The notes under the pieces: model-generated | What the model was told of the DNA's origin: nothing | What the model saw: only the letters and a program-made list of their open reading frames with translations | Databases searched by the model: none | Part shown: positions 34,890 to 42,148 of the stretch, in pieces | Numbering within the stretch: the stretch's first letter is position 1 | Layout of the letters: every line of letters begins with the position of its first letter | Assembly (NCBI GenBank): GCA_009786025.1 | Contig: WQUA01000008.1 | Coordinates: 1 to 62,282, forward strand | Length of the DNA stretch: 62,282 nucleotides | Direction: 5' to 3' | Origin: Pseudomonadota bacterium | GTDB taxonomy: Bacteria > Pseudomonadota > Gammaproteobacteria > Burkholderiales > Casimicrobiaceae | Position numbers and translations under genes: made by a program

Positions 34890-35276
34890 ATGAAATCAAT
34901 CGCCGCATTAATCGCCTTTTTGACATGCACGGTTGTGTTCGCAACATCCCCATGCCCGCCCGATGCAACTTGCGAGAATGGGTTTGCGGTTGCCGTTGCG
35001 GCGTCTCTCGTCGCGATACAAAGCGCTTGCGCCCGGATAGACCCACCTCGAAAAGAGCAATACTCCGAAGCGATGGAGAAATGGTTGAACATGGAATCCG
35101 CCGAAGACCGTGAAACCCTCCGCAAGGCAAAGAGTTCTCCGCTTTTTAACGACGAGTTGAAAAAAGCTGAGCGGAGAATCGAGCAAATGCAAAGTGCCGA
35201 GCTTAAAAGCTTGTGTGCCTCGCTGCTGACCGGGACGACAATGGCGGATCCGGCGAAACAGGCAAGCGCGCCGTGA
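34890..35276 (+). CDS. Cassette 7: small exported protein
   Basis: 128 residues starting at the ATG at 34890 with a clear Sec signal peptide (MKSIAALIAFLTCTVVFATS, cleavage near residue 19). The mature part has four cysteines (PCPPDATC, QSACAR, LKSLCAS) that could form periplasmic disulfides, and is otherwise helical and charged (ELKKAERRIEQMQSAELK). I recognise no family. A periplasmic protein in this position could neutralise an envelope-acting toxin, but nothing shows that directly. Confidence 0.65.
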   Translation: MKSIAALIAFLTCTVVFATSPCPPDATCENGFAVAVAASLVAIQSACARIDPPRKEQYSEAMEKWLNMESAEDRETLRKAKSSPLFNDELKKAERRIEQMQSAELKSLCASLLTGTTMADPAKQASAP

Positions 35277-35371
35277 AAAACCATCAAGATCGCTTGCGCA
35301 AAAGCATGGCTGGGATGTGGCAACATGGAAACCCGGCGAGAAGAAATTCTTATCGCCCCAGCTCCTTTTTC

Positions 35372-35440
35372 AAAGAGGACGTCGGCGAAGCCGACGGAGA
35401 CTTGCCTCCCCTTGAGGGGAGTTGCACTACGCTTCGTCAC
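35372..35440. repeat. Chromosomal palindromic repeat inside the cassette array
   Basis: Carries GACGTCGGCGAAGCCGACGG and CCTCCCCTTGAGGGGAG (about 35406-35422), variants of the modules that sit between chromosomal genes elsewhere. It lies between the exported-protein gene and attC site 8, within one cassette. Confidence 0.55.
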
Positions 35441-35445
35441 AGCCG

Positions 35446-35505
35446 TGCTAACATTCCGTTCAGCCCGGACGCGCAGGGGCGCATCGGCTCATTCAAGCGT
35501 TAGAC
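35446..35505 (+). repeat. attC-like site 8
   Basis: 60 bases: left core TGCTAAC (35446-35452), block CGCATCGGCTCATTCAAGC, canonical right core GTTAGAC (35499-35505). Confidence 0.75.
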
Positions 35506-35518
35506 CACTTCTCACATC

Positions 35519-35968
35519 ATGCCAATCGACCCGGTTTACTACAGCGAGTTAACCCGCCGGACGCGCGCCAGGGCTCGAAAGTTTGTTGCACAGATGAACA
35601 ACACGAAATGGCGAGAAGTTTTCCGCATCATCGCGCGCCACAAAATTGGTTTTCAGATCGCCTGGGTACATGGCGAAGAGCCGCTCCCAACCATTCATGG
35701 TCTCCATAACGAGGAGTTGATCGACCGCACAGGACTACGCGATCCCGGCATAGGCGGCCCTTGTTTTTATTGGGAGATTCTATGGCTGCGCTTCCCCTAC
35801 ACGCTCCAATATGACAACAGCCGTGGCCACATTCGGATCGAGACGCAGGAGATCGCGCCTTTTCTCCGCGAACTCCGCTCCCTGGGCGAACTGCCCATCA
35901 ATGAGTCATCACAGTTTGTTGAGCTTCTTGCCTATGCAAAACCTGATGTTGTCCCCCAGACGCGCTAA
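35519..35968 (+). CDS. Cassette 8: hypothetical protein
   Basis: 149 residues, soluble and basic at the N-terminus (RTRARARKFVAQMNNTKWREVF), then IIARHKIGFQIAWVHGEEP and CFYWEILWLRFPYTLQY. The pattern NNTKWRE...GPxxYxEIxWL recalls small uncharacterised proteins often found near toxin-immunity loci (DUF6678-like), but I am not sure. The start lies 14 bases after the right core of attC site 8, and the 3' end overlaps attC site 9, so the reading frame fits a cassette exactly. Confidence 0.7.
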   Translation: MPIDPVYYSELTRRTRARARKFVAQMNNTKWREVFRIIARHKIGFQIAWVHGEEPLPTIHGLHNEELIDRTGLRDPGIGGPCFYWEILWLRFPYTLQYDNSRGHIRIETQEIAPFLRELRSLGELPINESSQFVELLAYAKPDVVPQTR

Positions 35969-35996
35969 AGCGCGCCGGCTCATTCAAACGTTAAGC
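35936..35996 (+). repeat. attC-like site 9
   Basis: 61 bases: left core GCAAAAC (35936-35942) inside the preceding gene, the self-complementary GCGCTAAAGCGC in the block, CGGCTCATTCAAAC, right core GTTAAGC (35990-35996). Confidence 0.75.
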
Positions 35997-36001
35997 TAAT
36001 C

Positions 36002-36344
36002 ATGCCAAACCAGAATCACGTTTGTTTTACCTGCCGAAGAGTGCGCAGGGCCAAAGGTGAGGCCTGCCCTCGCTGCCCAGAGTGCAGCGCCCCTATGGTT
36101 TGCATAGGGTTTGATCCAACCGCCTGCTCGGTCAGCCGTAGGCGCGTGGTCACGTCTCTTTGAAAATCACTACGCCGACAAGCGCGAAAATCTGCTTCGC
36201 TCCGCCATTGCGGAAATCAGGAAAAACAGTCAGCGCCATAACTTTGAACAACTCATTGAACACCGTGACGCTACCAGTCTTGCAGGTCGGCGCAAACTAC
36301 GCGATGCCGAGCGACAATATAAAAAGCTGAAGCGTTCTTCCTAA
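36002..36344 (+). pseudogene. Cassette 9: zinc-ribbon protein, probably frameshifted
   Basis: The ATG at 36002 opens a 53-codon frame with eight cysteines in zinc-finger spacing (CFTCRRVRRAKGEACPRC, PECSAPMVC). Near 36110 the sensible sequence passes to another frame that reads AWSRLFENHYADKRENLLRS and IAEIRKNSQRHNFEQLIEH up to the stop at 36344. The two parts make a plausible single protein of about 113 residues with a zinc-ribbon head and a helical tail, broken by one indel. The alternative is two overlapping small genes, with the second starting at a TTG. Confidence 0.5.
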
Positions 36345-36350
36345 CTATCG

Positions 36351-36414
36351 GCCTAACATTGCATTCGCACTAGACGCGATGCAGGCAGTTCGCCAGTTCG
36401 TTCAGGCGTTAACC
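36351..36414 (+). repeat. attC-like site 10
   Basis: 64 bases with canonical left core GCCTAAC (36351-36357), the inner arms GCATTCGC / GCGATGC, and GTTCAGGC before right core GTTAACC (36408-36414). Confidence 0.7.
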
Positions 36415-36427
36415 TACGAGGAAAATC

Positions 36428-36799
36428 ATGTACGACACACTCATCATGCTGAAACCCGATGCGGCATTTACCGTTGACGAACTGCACGCGCTTGTTGTAG
36501 AAATGATGGAATCTGGAGAGGCAACTGTGGAACGGGAAGGTGATCATGTGCGTGTCACTTCCGAAAGTGGGGCGCTCGACATCGCCTGGAACAACGCAGC
36601 CCATGTGGCCGAGGAGAGCAATGAGATCGCCGAGCGCTTCAACGTGCCGTCGCAAGGTTGTTCCTCTCGGTTTGAAATAATCGGCGACGACCCCGATATG
36701 GATTTGTTTGATGACTATCTGCTCATCAATGAGCGATTGCAAGGGGCCGGTAAATTTGTCATCTTCGACACGCAGGAATGCACGTTGTTATTTGAGTAA
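36428..36799 (+). CDS. Cassette 10: hypothetical small acidic protein
   Basis: 123 residues, strongly acidic: FTVDELHALVVEMMESGEATVEREGDH (two helices then a hairpin, given in part), HVAEESNEIAERFNVPSQGC and DDPDMDLFDDYLLINERL. An alpha-beta fold of this size and charge is typical of immunity proteins that mask a basic toxin surface, but no named family is recognised. Its start is 13 bases after attC site 10. Confidence 0.7.
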   Translation: MYDTLIMLKPDAAFTVDELHALVVEMMESGEATVEREGDHVRVTSESGALDIAWNNAAHVAEESNEIAERFNVPSQGCSSRFEIIGDDPDMDLFDDYLLINERLQGAGKFVIFDTQECTLLFE

Positions 36800-36804
36800 G
36801 CCAC

Positions 36805-36842
36805 GGTTAATATCGCGTTTATGGTAGATTGCAGCTTTAGAC
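36805..36842 (+). repeat. attC-like site 11 (degenerate)
   Basis: GGTTAAT at 36805-36811 and TTTAGAC at 36836-36842 could be worn cores, in the right place between two cassette genes. The internal block is lost. Confidence 0.35.
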
Positions 36843-36891
36843 CCCATGCGCCATGCACTTGTTACGCGCCATCCAATTACGGCCATTATCC

Positions 36892-37968
36892 ATGTTTTTC
36901 ATGCGCTTGCTGCTTGTCCTGATCGGCTGTTGTCTGGTTCTCCTGACGGGTTGCGCTTCTGTCGAAAGGGAAAGCCGCAAGGCGGAAGCCTACGCCAACA
37001 GCCTTCTCCCCGAACCGTTTGAAATTCTCGACGCGAAGCCGACCTACGCTTTGGGTGACCCGATGCGGCTTGTCGTTTACCTGCGCAACCGCCGCGACCC
37101 GGCATTGCAATGGACGATGTATTGGCAGACCGACAAACCCAACGGCGGCAACACACAGGAAAGCGTGCTCCGACAGTATCAGCAAGCGCAGGCGTATTTG
37201 CGCGCTTCGCAAAAGCTCTACGACATCCTGCGCGCCAGCCCCGACCTGCCCTCCGTGCAAGTGCGGGTCTTGATTCAGGGCACAAGCAGCGATCGCACCG
37301 GCTCGCCCATGATCTTTGTTTACGGTGATTTAACCAACGACAACCGGATGTCGATTATGAGCGCGCTTTATCATGGTATCGTGCGCTGGCGCAAAGAGTT
37401 TGTCTCCGACGCCGCCTCGACTACACTGCTGGGAACCCCGACGGCGGACAACTTTTCTCTTGACATTTATTTCTTTCCGCCACCCGGCCCGACAGATGGA
37501 TCGCGCTTTATAAACCTCGGTATTCGACCGCCGAATTCACCGGAATTCAAGTCTGCCAGATATTCGATCAACACCCCCTGGGATGGCATCGGCGCTCAAA
37601 AGGGCATCAGGACTCCAGACGACCTTTCACAACGCCTTTACCCTTATCCATGGTTTCCCGACCAAAAACTGTGGGAGGCCGATGTCGTTGCCGCAGCGAC
37701 ATCGTATGTCAACCAACATCCCGAGCTCGGATTGGCCGCTGATAAACGCCCGATGGCTTCTCCCAAGCTGTTGCCCGACGATCTGGACGTGATGCGCTAC
37801 GTGTTGCTCCTCTGTCCGTCGAGCGGCTGTTTGGGTCAGGTCGGCAAGAAGATACTCTTATTCAATTACAAAATTTCCGAGCGCCACGCTTTTGATTTCA
37901 AGGTTATCGATTTTGAGGAATACAAGGCTTGTTTGCGCAGCCAAAGCTTCAGCCATTGCATAGAATGA
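36892..37968 (+). CDS. Cassette 11: large hypothetical lipoprotein
   Basis: 358 residues from the ATG at 36892 (ATG 36901 also possible), the largest gene in the array. A type II signal peptide with lipobox is clear: RLLLVLIGCCLVLLTGC, with the lipidated cysteine near residue 22. The mature part has a beta-rich segment (ALGDPMRLVVYLRNRRDPAL), a helical segment (LRQYQQAQAYLRASQKLYDIL) and a C-terminal region with two cysteines. No family is recognised. It is unusually long for a cassette gene and has a chromosomal repeat after it, so it may instead be a former chromosomal gene between two array segments. Confidence 0.7.
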   Translation: MFFMRLLLVLIGCCLVLLTGCASVERESRKAEAYANSLLPEPFEILDAKPTYALGDPMRLVVYLRNRRDPALQWTMYWQTDKPNGGNTQESVLRQYQQAQAYLRASQKLYDILRASPDLPSVQVRVLIQGTSSDRTGSPMIFVYGDLTNDNRMSIMSALYHGIVRWRKEFVSDAASTTLLGTPTADNFSLDIYFFPPPGPTDGSRFINLGIRPPNSPEFKSARYSINTPWDGIGAQKGIRTPDDLSQRLYPYPWFPDQKLWEADVVAAATSYVNQHPELGLAADKRPMASPKLLPDDLDVMRYVLLLCPSSGCLGQVGKKILLFNYKISERHAFDFKVIDFEEYKACLRSQSFSHCIE

Positions 37969-37974
37969 AAAGCG

Positions 37975-38042
37975 CGACCAAGATGGAAACCCGCCCCCAC
38001 TCCCATTTTCCCCTTGAAGGATGGGTTGCGCCGCGCTTTGTC
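37975..38042. repeat. Worn palindromic repeat after the lipoprotein gene
   Basis: GGAAACCCGCCCCCACTCCCATTTTCCCCTTGAAGG is a degenerate form of the GAAACCCGCCC and TCCCCTTGAAGGGGA modules. It is the second chromosomal-type repeat found inside the array. Confidence 0.4.
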
Positions 38043-38044
38043 CC

Positions 38045-38074
38045 GATTTATCGTATTTATTTTGAGCGTCGGGT
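38045..38074 (+). repeat. attC-like site 12 (right half only)
   Basis: TTATTTTGAGC followed by GTCGGGT (38068-38074) matches the TTAATTCAAGC-GTYRRRY end of the other sites. The left half is not recognisable. Confidence 0.4.
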
Positions 38075-38077
38075 TCT

Positions 38078-38470
38078 ATGATGGGTCCCAAGAACGTCAT
38101 CCTGCGCAACTTCGTATGGTCGGACGAATACAATGAAGCATCGTTCGCCGGGCGCTTGCATGAAGATTGCGAGCGGAACTGGGAAGAGTACTGGCTTCTT
38201 GAACGGGCACTTTACGCACTGGCCGAGCCCCGCTCCGCTCACCTTGAACTTGACTGGCCGATTTTCAAAATTTTCAGCCATGCCTTCCTGGAGATAAACT
38301 GCCACTTCGACCCTGACGACGGAATCGAGATTATCGGCATGGACCGCCCAACGGCCTATAATTTGCGCGAGAGGTTTCAGTCAGTATTCGAGGGTTATTT
38401 TTCCAATAACCTTCCGAACCAGAAAGAGTGCTTCGATGTTCAAAATCCACTGCTGCACAACAAAACCTAG
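38078..38470 (+). CDS. Cassette 12: Imm41-like immunity protein
   Basis: 130 residues. VILRNFVWSDEYNEASFAGRL then WEEYWLLERALYALAE follows the pattern I recall for the Imm41 family of polymorphic-toxin immunity proteins (LRN, then an acidic turn, then EYWxLExxL); family assignment is from memory and uncertain. ELDWPIFKIFSHAFLEINCHFD carries the central sheet. The frame starts four bases after the right core of site 12. No toxin partner is present. Confidence 0.65.
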   Translation: MMGPKNVILRNFVWSDEYNEASFAGRLHEDCERNWEEYWLLERALYALAEPRSAHLELDWPIFKIFSHAFLEINCHFDPDDGIEIIGMDRPTAYNLRERFQSVFEGYFSNNLPNQKECFDVQNPLLHNKT

Positions 38471-38476
38471 CCCTGC

Positions 38477-38522
38477 GCTCAACCTGGACGGCTTCACCTC
38501 CGCTTAACGCTGCCGCTAAGAT
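38477..38522 (+). repeat. attC-like site 13 (degenerate)
   Basis: Perfect left core GCTCAAC (38477-38483), then CCTGGACGGCTTCACC, and GCTAAGAT near 38515 as a possible right core. Confidence 0.4.
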
Positions 38523-38526
38523 ACCC

Positions 38527-38916
38527 ATGTCTGTTTTCAGCGAAACCATCCTCTCTTCACGAGCCGTCAAAAAGGCGCTGGAAATGCGCGACGGATTCTT
38601 TCGTTATTGCGAGCTCTCGGCTGCTTCACTGGAGGGCGGTGAATTTGATGGTGTGTTTGTTCGTTGCCGGTTTCAGGACATGGAATGGTACTGGGGTCAT
38701 TTCAACGCGGCCGTTCTCATTGATTGCACGTTCGAGAATTGTACATTCCGAGGAACTTTGTTTTCAGGGTGTCGCATTGTTCATTGTGTTTTCAAAAATT
38801 GTCGCTTCCTGAAAGACAACCTCAATGCTCTCTGCGAGGCCACGGAGACAAGCGTTTATGGTTGCCGATTTGAAAACTGTGAAGGATTCAATGAACTATT
38901 TGAAAGCAACGTCTGA
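38527..38916 (+). CDS. Cassette 13: pentapeptide-repeat-like protein
   Basis: 129 residues from the ATG at 38527. The central part has repeated A(D/N)LxxC-like turns: CELSAASLEGGEF, VFVRCRFQDMEW, AVLIDCTFENCTFRG, IVHCVFKNCRFLKD and VYGCRFENCEGF, giving a short right-handed beta-helix. Pentapeptide proteins can mimic DNA or protect gyrase, and also occur in immunity loci. The stop codon lies inside the left core of attC site 14, a typical cassette ending. Confidence 0.7.
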   Translation: MSVFSETILSSRAVKKALEMRDGFFRYCELSAASLEGGEFDGVFVRCRFQDMEWYWGHFNAAVLIDCTFENCTFRGTLFSGCRIVHCVFKNCRFLKDNLNALCEATETSVYGCRFENCEGFNELFESNV

Positions 38917-38967
38917 CATTGCGCTCAAGGCAAACCGTTCCGTCGTCGCTTATCTTCGCGGTTAGGT
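38911..38967 (+). repeat. attC-like site 14
   Basis: 57 bases: left core GTCTGAC (38911-38917) contains the TGA of the previous gene; right core GTTAGGT is at 38961-38967. Confidence 0.7.
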
Positions 38968-38980
38968 TACGGGGCGCATT

Positions 38981-39277
38981 ATGTCATACAAACACGACGG
39001 AAAGAAAACAAACGATTGGCTGAAGTGGCTGAAAGCGCACCGGCTCAAATTGATTGAGTGCGGCGTGCCAGACGCCGCTCTGGAAACGGAGCATCATTGG
39101 ATCAGATTCCTTGAGGAGGACGGGTGTGATTACATTTCCGGCTGGTTCCCAAGCATGCTCTCTCCATCTCAAGCACAGGCCTTACATTCTTTCATCCGTG
39201 AAAATTATGGCGCTATGCAATATCGAAGTTTTCTGAGAGACCTTGAAGATGTAAGCTCTGGAAAACACACCACCTAA
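38981..39277 (+). CDS. Cassette 14: hypothetical protein
   Basis: 98 residues, soluble. It reads DWLKWLKAHRLKLIECGVPD, then TEHHWIRFLEEDGCDYISGW and SPSQAQALHSFIRENYG. The WLxxHRxxLxxCGVPxxxL opening followed by a surface-exposed W and a helical end is typical of small uncharacterised cassette proteins; I recognise no named family. The start is 13 bases after attC site 14, and the stop lies in the left core of site 15. Confidence 0.7.
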   Translation: MSYKHDGKKTNDWLKWLKAHRLKLIECGVPDAALETEHHWIRFLEEDGCDYISGWFPSMLSPSQAQALHSFIRENYGAMQYRSFLRDLEDVSSGKHTT

Positions 39278-39300
39278 CTCCTACCCGACGCTTGCCGAAA
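39272..39300 (+). repeat. attC-like site 15 (truncated)
   Basis: Canonical left core ACCTAAC (39272-39278) overlaps the TAA of the previous gene, but only 22 bases separate it from the next ATG and no right core is present. The site has probably been deleted, fixing two cassettes together. Confidence 0.45.
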
Positions 39301-39777
39301 ATGTCATTCCAACTTAGTGAACAACTCGATGCGGACGCCACCGCTGCGTTTGCCTTCTACAAGAAGTACATAGAAAACTTCAAGCACAAATTTCCGGCCT
39401 CCGTTCTTGCTGTTCTCGACAATCCGAACTGGTATGGTGGCTGTGATAGCAAAGCGCCTCATGATGGAGAACTCAAGAGCGTAGCAATCGAGGGCTTTGG
39501 CACGGAGTCGAGCTACATAGAGTTGCTGATCTCAAAGCCATGGATAAATCTCAACATCCGCCTCCGCTACAAAGATGTGTTTGACTTCGATCTCCCTCGT
39601 CCGGATATCCTCGCGGAAGCCGTCGAGTGGCGCTATGAACAATTCCGGCACTATGACCCGTACGACACACATGGTGTTGAAAACAAAAAAATGTTCACCC
39701 ACGATATAGAATGGGCGTGCGGCGCTGTCTGGCACATTACCGCATCAGACATCGAGGTCGAATGGATCAACGTCTGA
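39301..39777 (+). CDS. Cassette 15: hypothetical protein
   Basis: 158 residues from the ATG at 39301. FQLSEQLDADATAAFAFYKK and FPASVLAVLDNPNWYGGCDS are followed by beta strands (SSYIELLISKPWINLNIRLRY). It looks like a small globular immunity-type protein without a recognisable domain. The stop TGA falls inside the left core GTCTGAC of attC site 16, a precise cassette end. Confidence 0.7.
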   Translation: MSFQLSEQLDADATAAFAFYKKYIENFKHKFPASVLAVLDNPNWYGGCDSKAPHDGELKSVAIEGFGTESSYIELLISKPWINLNIRLRYKDVFDFDLPRPDILAEAVEWRYEQFRHYDPYDTHGVENKKMFTHDIEWACGAVWHITASDIEVEWINV

Positions 39778-39830
39778 CACTTTATCGCCCCGGACGTGCT
39801 AAAGTACGCCGATTAATTCAAGCGTCAGGT
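39772..39830 (+). repeat. attC-like site 16
   Basis: 59 bases and one of the best preserved: left core GTCTGAC (39772-39778), block GTGCTAAAGTACGCCGATTAATTCAAGC, right core GTCAGGT (39824-39830). Confidence 0.8.
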
Positions 39831-39836
39831 GATCCT

Positions 39837-40784
39837 TTGCATTCATTTTCACGCTTTGCCGCATTCCTCTTTTGCGCTGTTTGCCTTTGCGCCCCCGTTC
39901 TTGCCCAAAACATAAAGGGAGTTGACCCCATGCCCGCCGATCCCGACCTCCTTCGCACCGCAGCCGGGCGAGGAGATGCCGACGCCCAAAACAGCCTCGG
40001 TTTGAGCTACGCGCAAGGCCGAGGCGTCGCCAAGGACGAAGCCCAAGCTGCCGTCTGGTTCCGTAAAGCGGCTGAACAGGGCCATGCCAAGGCCCAGTTC
40101 AATCTCGGCAGACGTTATATGCAGGGTCGGGGTGTCGCCAAAGATGAAGTCCAGGCCGTTGCCTGGTTCCGTAAAGCCGCCGTACAGGGATATGCCCCCG
40201 CCCAATCCAACCTCGGCTACATGTACGAATCAGGCCGGAGCATCGCCGAAAATAAAACTCTAGCTGCCGCCTGGTATCGCAAAGCCGCCGAGCAGGGAGA
40301 TGTCGATGCCCAAAAAAACCTTGCCCGCTTGTACGAGAACCGTACCTACGACGGGCAAGACCCTGCCCAAGCTGCCGCCTGGTTCCGTAAAGCGGCTGAA
40401 CAGGGAGACGCTGCTGCTCAACGTCGCCTCGGCGAGAAGTACACAAACGGCGAGGGTATTGCGCGAGACCAGGTTCAGGCCTCATTTTGGTTTCGCAAGG
40501 CCGCAGAACAAGGAGACACAGAAGCCCAGGATTTGCTCGGCGGCATGTACGAACGCGGTCAGGGCGTGACACAGGACTATGCTCAGGCTGTCATGTGGTA
40601 CCGGAAAGCCGCCGAGCGAGGACACCTCCAAGCCCAGGTCGATCTTGGCCTGATGTATGAAGCAGGTTTGGGCGTTCCGAAGGATCATGCCCAAGCGGTG
40701 GCCTGGATCAGCAAAGCCGCCAAAGGCGGGCACGAAGGCGCGGATGACTGGCTGGAAGAGCACGGTGTTGAGCGTTCAAGATGA
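39837..40784 (+). CDS. Cassette 16: exported Sel1-repeat protein
   Basis: 315 residues from the TTG at 39837, six bases after the right core; the frame is open upstream, but only through attC. A Sec signal peptide is visible (FAAFLFCAVCLCAPVLAQ). Seven Sel1 repeats of 36 residues follow, each of the form GDxxAQxxLGxxYxxGxGVxxDxxQAxxWFRKAAEQ (shown here in consensus pieces: AQNSLGLSYAQGRG, QAAVWFRKAAEQG). Sel1 repeats form helical solenoids for protein binding, often in the periplasm. Repeat 4 is irregular (NRTYDGQDP). A Sel1 protein is unusual cargo for a cassette; its partner is unknown. Confidence 0.8.
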   Translation: MHSFSRFAAFLFCAVCLCAPVLAQNIKGVDPMPADPDLLRTAAGRGDADAQNSLGLSYAQGRGVAKDEAQAAVWFRKAAEQGHAKAQFNLGRRYMQGRGVAKDEVQAVAWFRKAAVQGYAPAQSNLGYMYESGRSIAENKTLAAAWYRKAAEQGDVDAQKNLARLYENRTYDGQDPAQAAAWFRKAAEQGDAAAQRRLGEKYTNGEGIARDQVQASFWFRKAAEQGDTEAQDLLGGMYERGQGVTQDYAQAVMWYRKAAERGHLQAQVDLGLMYEAGLGVPKDHAQAVAWISKAAKGGHEGADDWLEEHGVERSR

Positions 40785-40811
40785 GTCGTGCTCAGTTGCG
40801 CCTTATGCTTA

Positions 40812-40865
40812 GCCTGTTATTTTTCCGGACGCGGTAAAACGCGCCGGATAATTCTGCTGCCAGGT
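40812..40865 (+). repeat. attC-like site 17
   Basis: 54 bases: GCCTGTT near 40812, block GGTAAAACGCGCCGGATAATTC, right core GCCAGGT (40859-40865). The left core is weak. Confidence 0.6.
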
Positions 40866-40871
40866 ATCTCT

Positions 40872-41105
40872 ATGAAAACCGTCTGGCTCCTTCAACATGT
40901 ACACGAATTCGCTGATGGAGGTGAAGACGTAAAACTGATCGGCGTATTTCAATCGCGTGCCGAAGGAGAAGCCGCCCAAGTCTTGGTTGCGCGTCAACCG
41001 GGTTTTCTGGAAAACCCGGGAGGTTTTCATTTAACGGAACAGCAGCTCGGTATTATCGGTTGGTCAGAGGGGTTCGTTACCATAGAACCCGAAGTCGAGT
41101 CGTAA
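40872..41105 (+). CDS. Cassette 17: DUF7336-like small protein
   Basis: 77 residues: VWLLQHVHEFADGGEDVKLIG then VFQSRAEGEAAQVLVARQPG and FHLTEQQLGIIGWSEGFV. The pattern (W/Y)LLxHxHE...EDVKLIGVF.S...A...L...PGF..P.GF ends with GW.EGF, as in the small DUF7336 family that I recall from bacterial genomes; function unknown. It follows attC site 17 by six bases and is followed by site 18. Confidence 0.65.
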   Translation: MKTVWLLQHVHEFADGGEDVKLIGVFQSRAEGEAAQVLVARQPGFLENPGGFHLTEQQLGIIGWSEGFVTIEPEVES

Positions 41106-41131
41106 AATGTCGTGTGCCCAGCCGCGCCTTG

Positions 41132-41180
41132 CACTTACCCACGGCGTGCTAAAGTGTATCGGTTAATTCGAACGTTGGAC
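41132..41180 (+). repeat. attC-like site 18
   Basis: About 49 bases: CACTTAC near 41132, block GTGCTAAAGTGTATCGGTTAATTCGAAC, canonical right core GTTGGAC (41174-41180). Confidence 0.65.
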
Positions 41181-41191
41181 GTCCAAACACC

Positions 41192-41574
41192 ATGCCCAAG
41201 TACCCGCGCGTTATCGGAACAACAATTGAAGCGATTTCCCAAGCCGAAGCCGCAGTTGGCTTTCACTTTCCTGCATCATTTCGATCATGGTTGCTCGACA
41301 ATAACGGATTGGGAATAGAGGCCATCCGTATCTTCCCTGTCTTTGACGAGCGCGACCCAAGAACGACCTGGGGCTCCATTGTCAGAGAGCATGAATCAGC
41401 AAAGAGTTATTGGGACGACGTTTTCAGGGGTTCGTGATTGGCTGGGACGGCGCAGGAAACCCCTTCGTTCTCCAGAGCAACGGAACCATCCTTACCGAAG
41501 ATCATAACTTTGGAGGGCTTCGTGTTGTTGCGGAAAGTTTTTGTAAGCTGCTCACATCAGGCGTTCGCTCCTGA
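41192..41574 (+). pseudogene. Cassette 18: SUKH (SMI1/KNR4) immunity-type gene with a frameshift
   Basis: The first frame reads VIGTTIEAISQAEAAVGFHF and PASFRSWLLDNNGLGIEAIR, the SUKH opening with its LPxxF-like turn (FPASF), and ends SYWDDVFRGS at a TGA at 41435. One base over, the sequence continues FVIGWDGAGNPFVLQSNGTI and EDHNFGGLRVVAESFCKLL to 41574, which is the normal C-terminal half of such proteins. The break is at a GGGG run near 41427; a fifth G would restore one protein of about 127 residues. So it is a recent inactivation, a sequencing error, or a phase-variable run. Confidence 0.65.
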
Positions 41575-41609
41575 CATTTCATTCGCACCGATTAATTCAA
41601 GCGTTAACT
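41569..41609 (+). repeat. attC-like site 19 (shortened)
   Basis: 41 bases: TCCTGAC (41569-41575) overlapping the stop of the previous gene, CACCGATTAATTCAAGC, right core GTTAACT (41603-41609). The GCTAAA half of the block is missing. Confidence 0.6.
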
Positions 41610-41612
41610 TTA

Positions 41613-42083
41613 ATGATCGGAACACGAAAAATGCGCGACCCCAAACCCAATGTCTCGGAGATCAAATTAAGCCGGGGCCATTCTTTCATGTACGAGAATT
41701 TTGTCATCCTTACCCAGACAGGCGCATACTTGCTCCTGGGAAAGGATGGCGACGTTATCTCTGCCTTGTATTTTGACTCGCCCTATTGTAAATACGGCGG
41801 CCCGAATGATGAAGCGCACGGCGGCCATCCGCTGGCCCAATACGGGCTGGACGTTTACGGATTGTTTGAGGTAGAAAACTCGCCGTGGATTGAAGAAATG
41901 ATGACGACCAACCGAATTCACCCCCGGCATTCTGATTCCCTATTCGCTGATTATAGGCATTACATCGCGTGTTTCAAAGACGTAAAATTTGAAAGCATTT
42001 GTCGAACAATGAAAGAGTTGACGCTTTCCAAATCAGAGGTTGATGCCCTGCTCAATAAAGAACTCAGTTATCTTGAATGCTAA
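41613..42083 (+). CDS. Cassette 19: hypothetical protein
   Basis: 156 residues. FMYENFVILTQTGAYLLLGKDGD is a beta-rich start, followed by FDSPYCKYGGPNDEAHGGHP, AQYGLDVYGLFEVENSPWIEE and a helical end with ELTLSKSEVDALL. The conserved-looking SPYCKYGxPNDEAHGGHPL segment suggests a real family of cassette or immunity proteins, but I cannot name it. The frame begins three bases after attC site 19, and its stop TAA is inside the left core of site 20. Confidence 0.7.
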   Translation: MIGTRKMRDPKPNVSEIKLSRGHSFMYENFVILTQTGAYLLLGKDGDVISALYFDSPYCKYGGPNDEAHGGHPLAQYGLDVYGLFEVENSPWIEEMMTTNRIHPRHSDSLFADYRHYIACFKDVKFESICRTMKELTLSKSEVDALLNKELSYLEC

Positions 42084-42137
42084 CATTTCGCCCCCTCCGG
42101 GCGCGCTAAAGCGCGCAGGCCAGCTTGACCGTTAGGC
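42078..42137 (+). repeat. attC-like site 20
   Basis: 60 bases and very well preserved: left core TGCTAAC (42078-42084), GCGCGCTAAAGCGCGC in the middle, CCAGCTTGACC, canonical right core GTTAGGC (42131-42137). Confidence 0.8.
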
Positions 42138-42148
42138 AGAGAATACTT

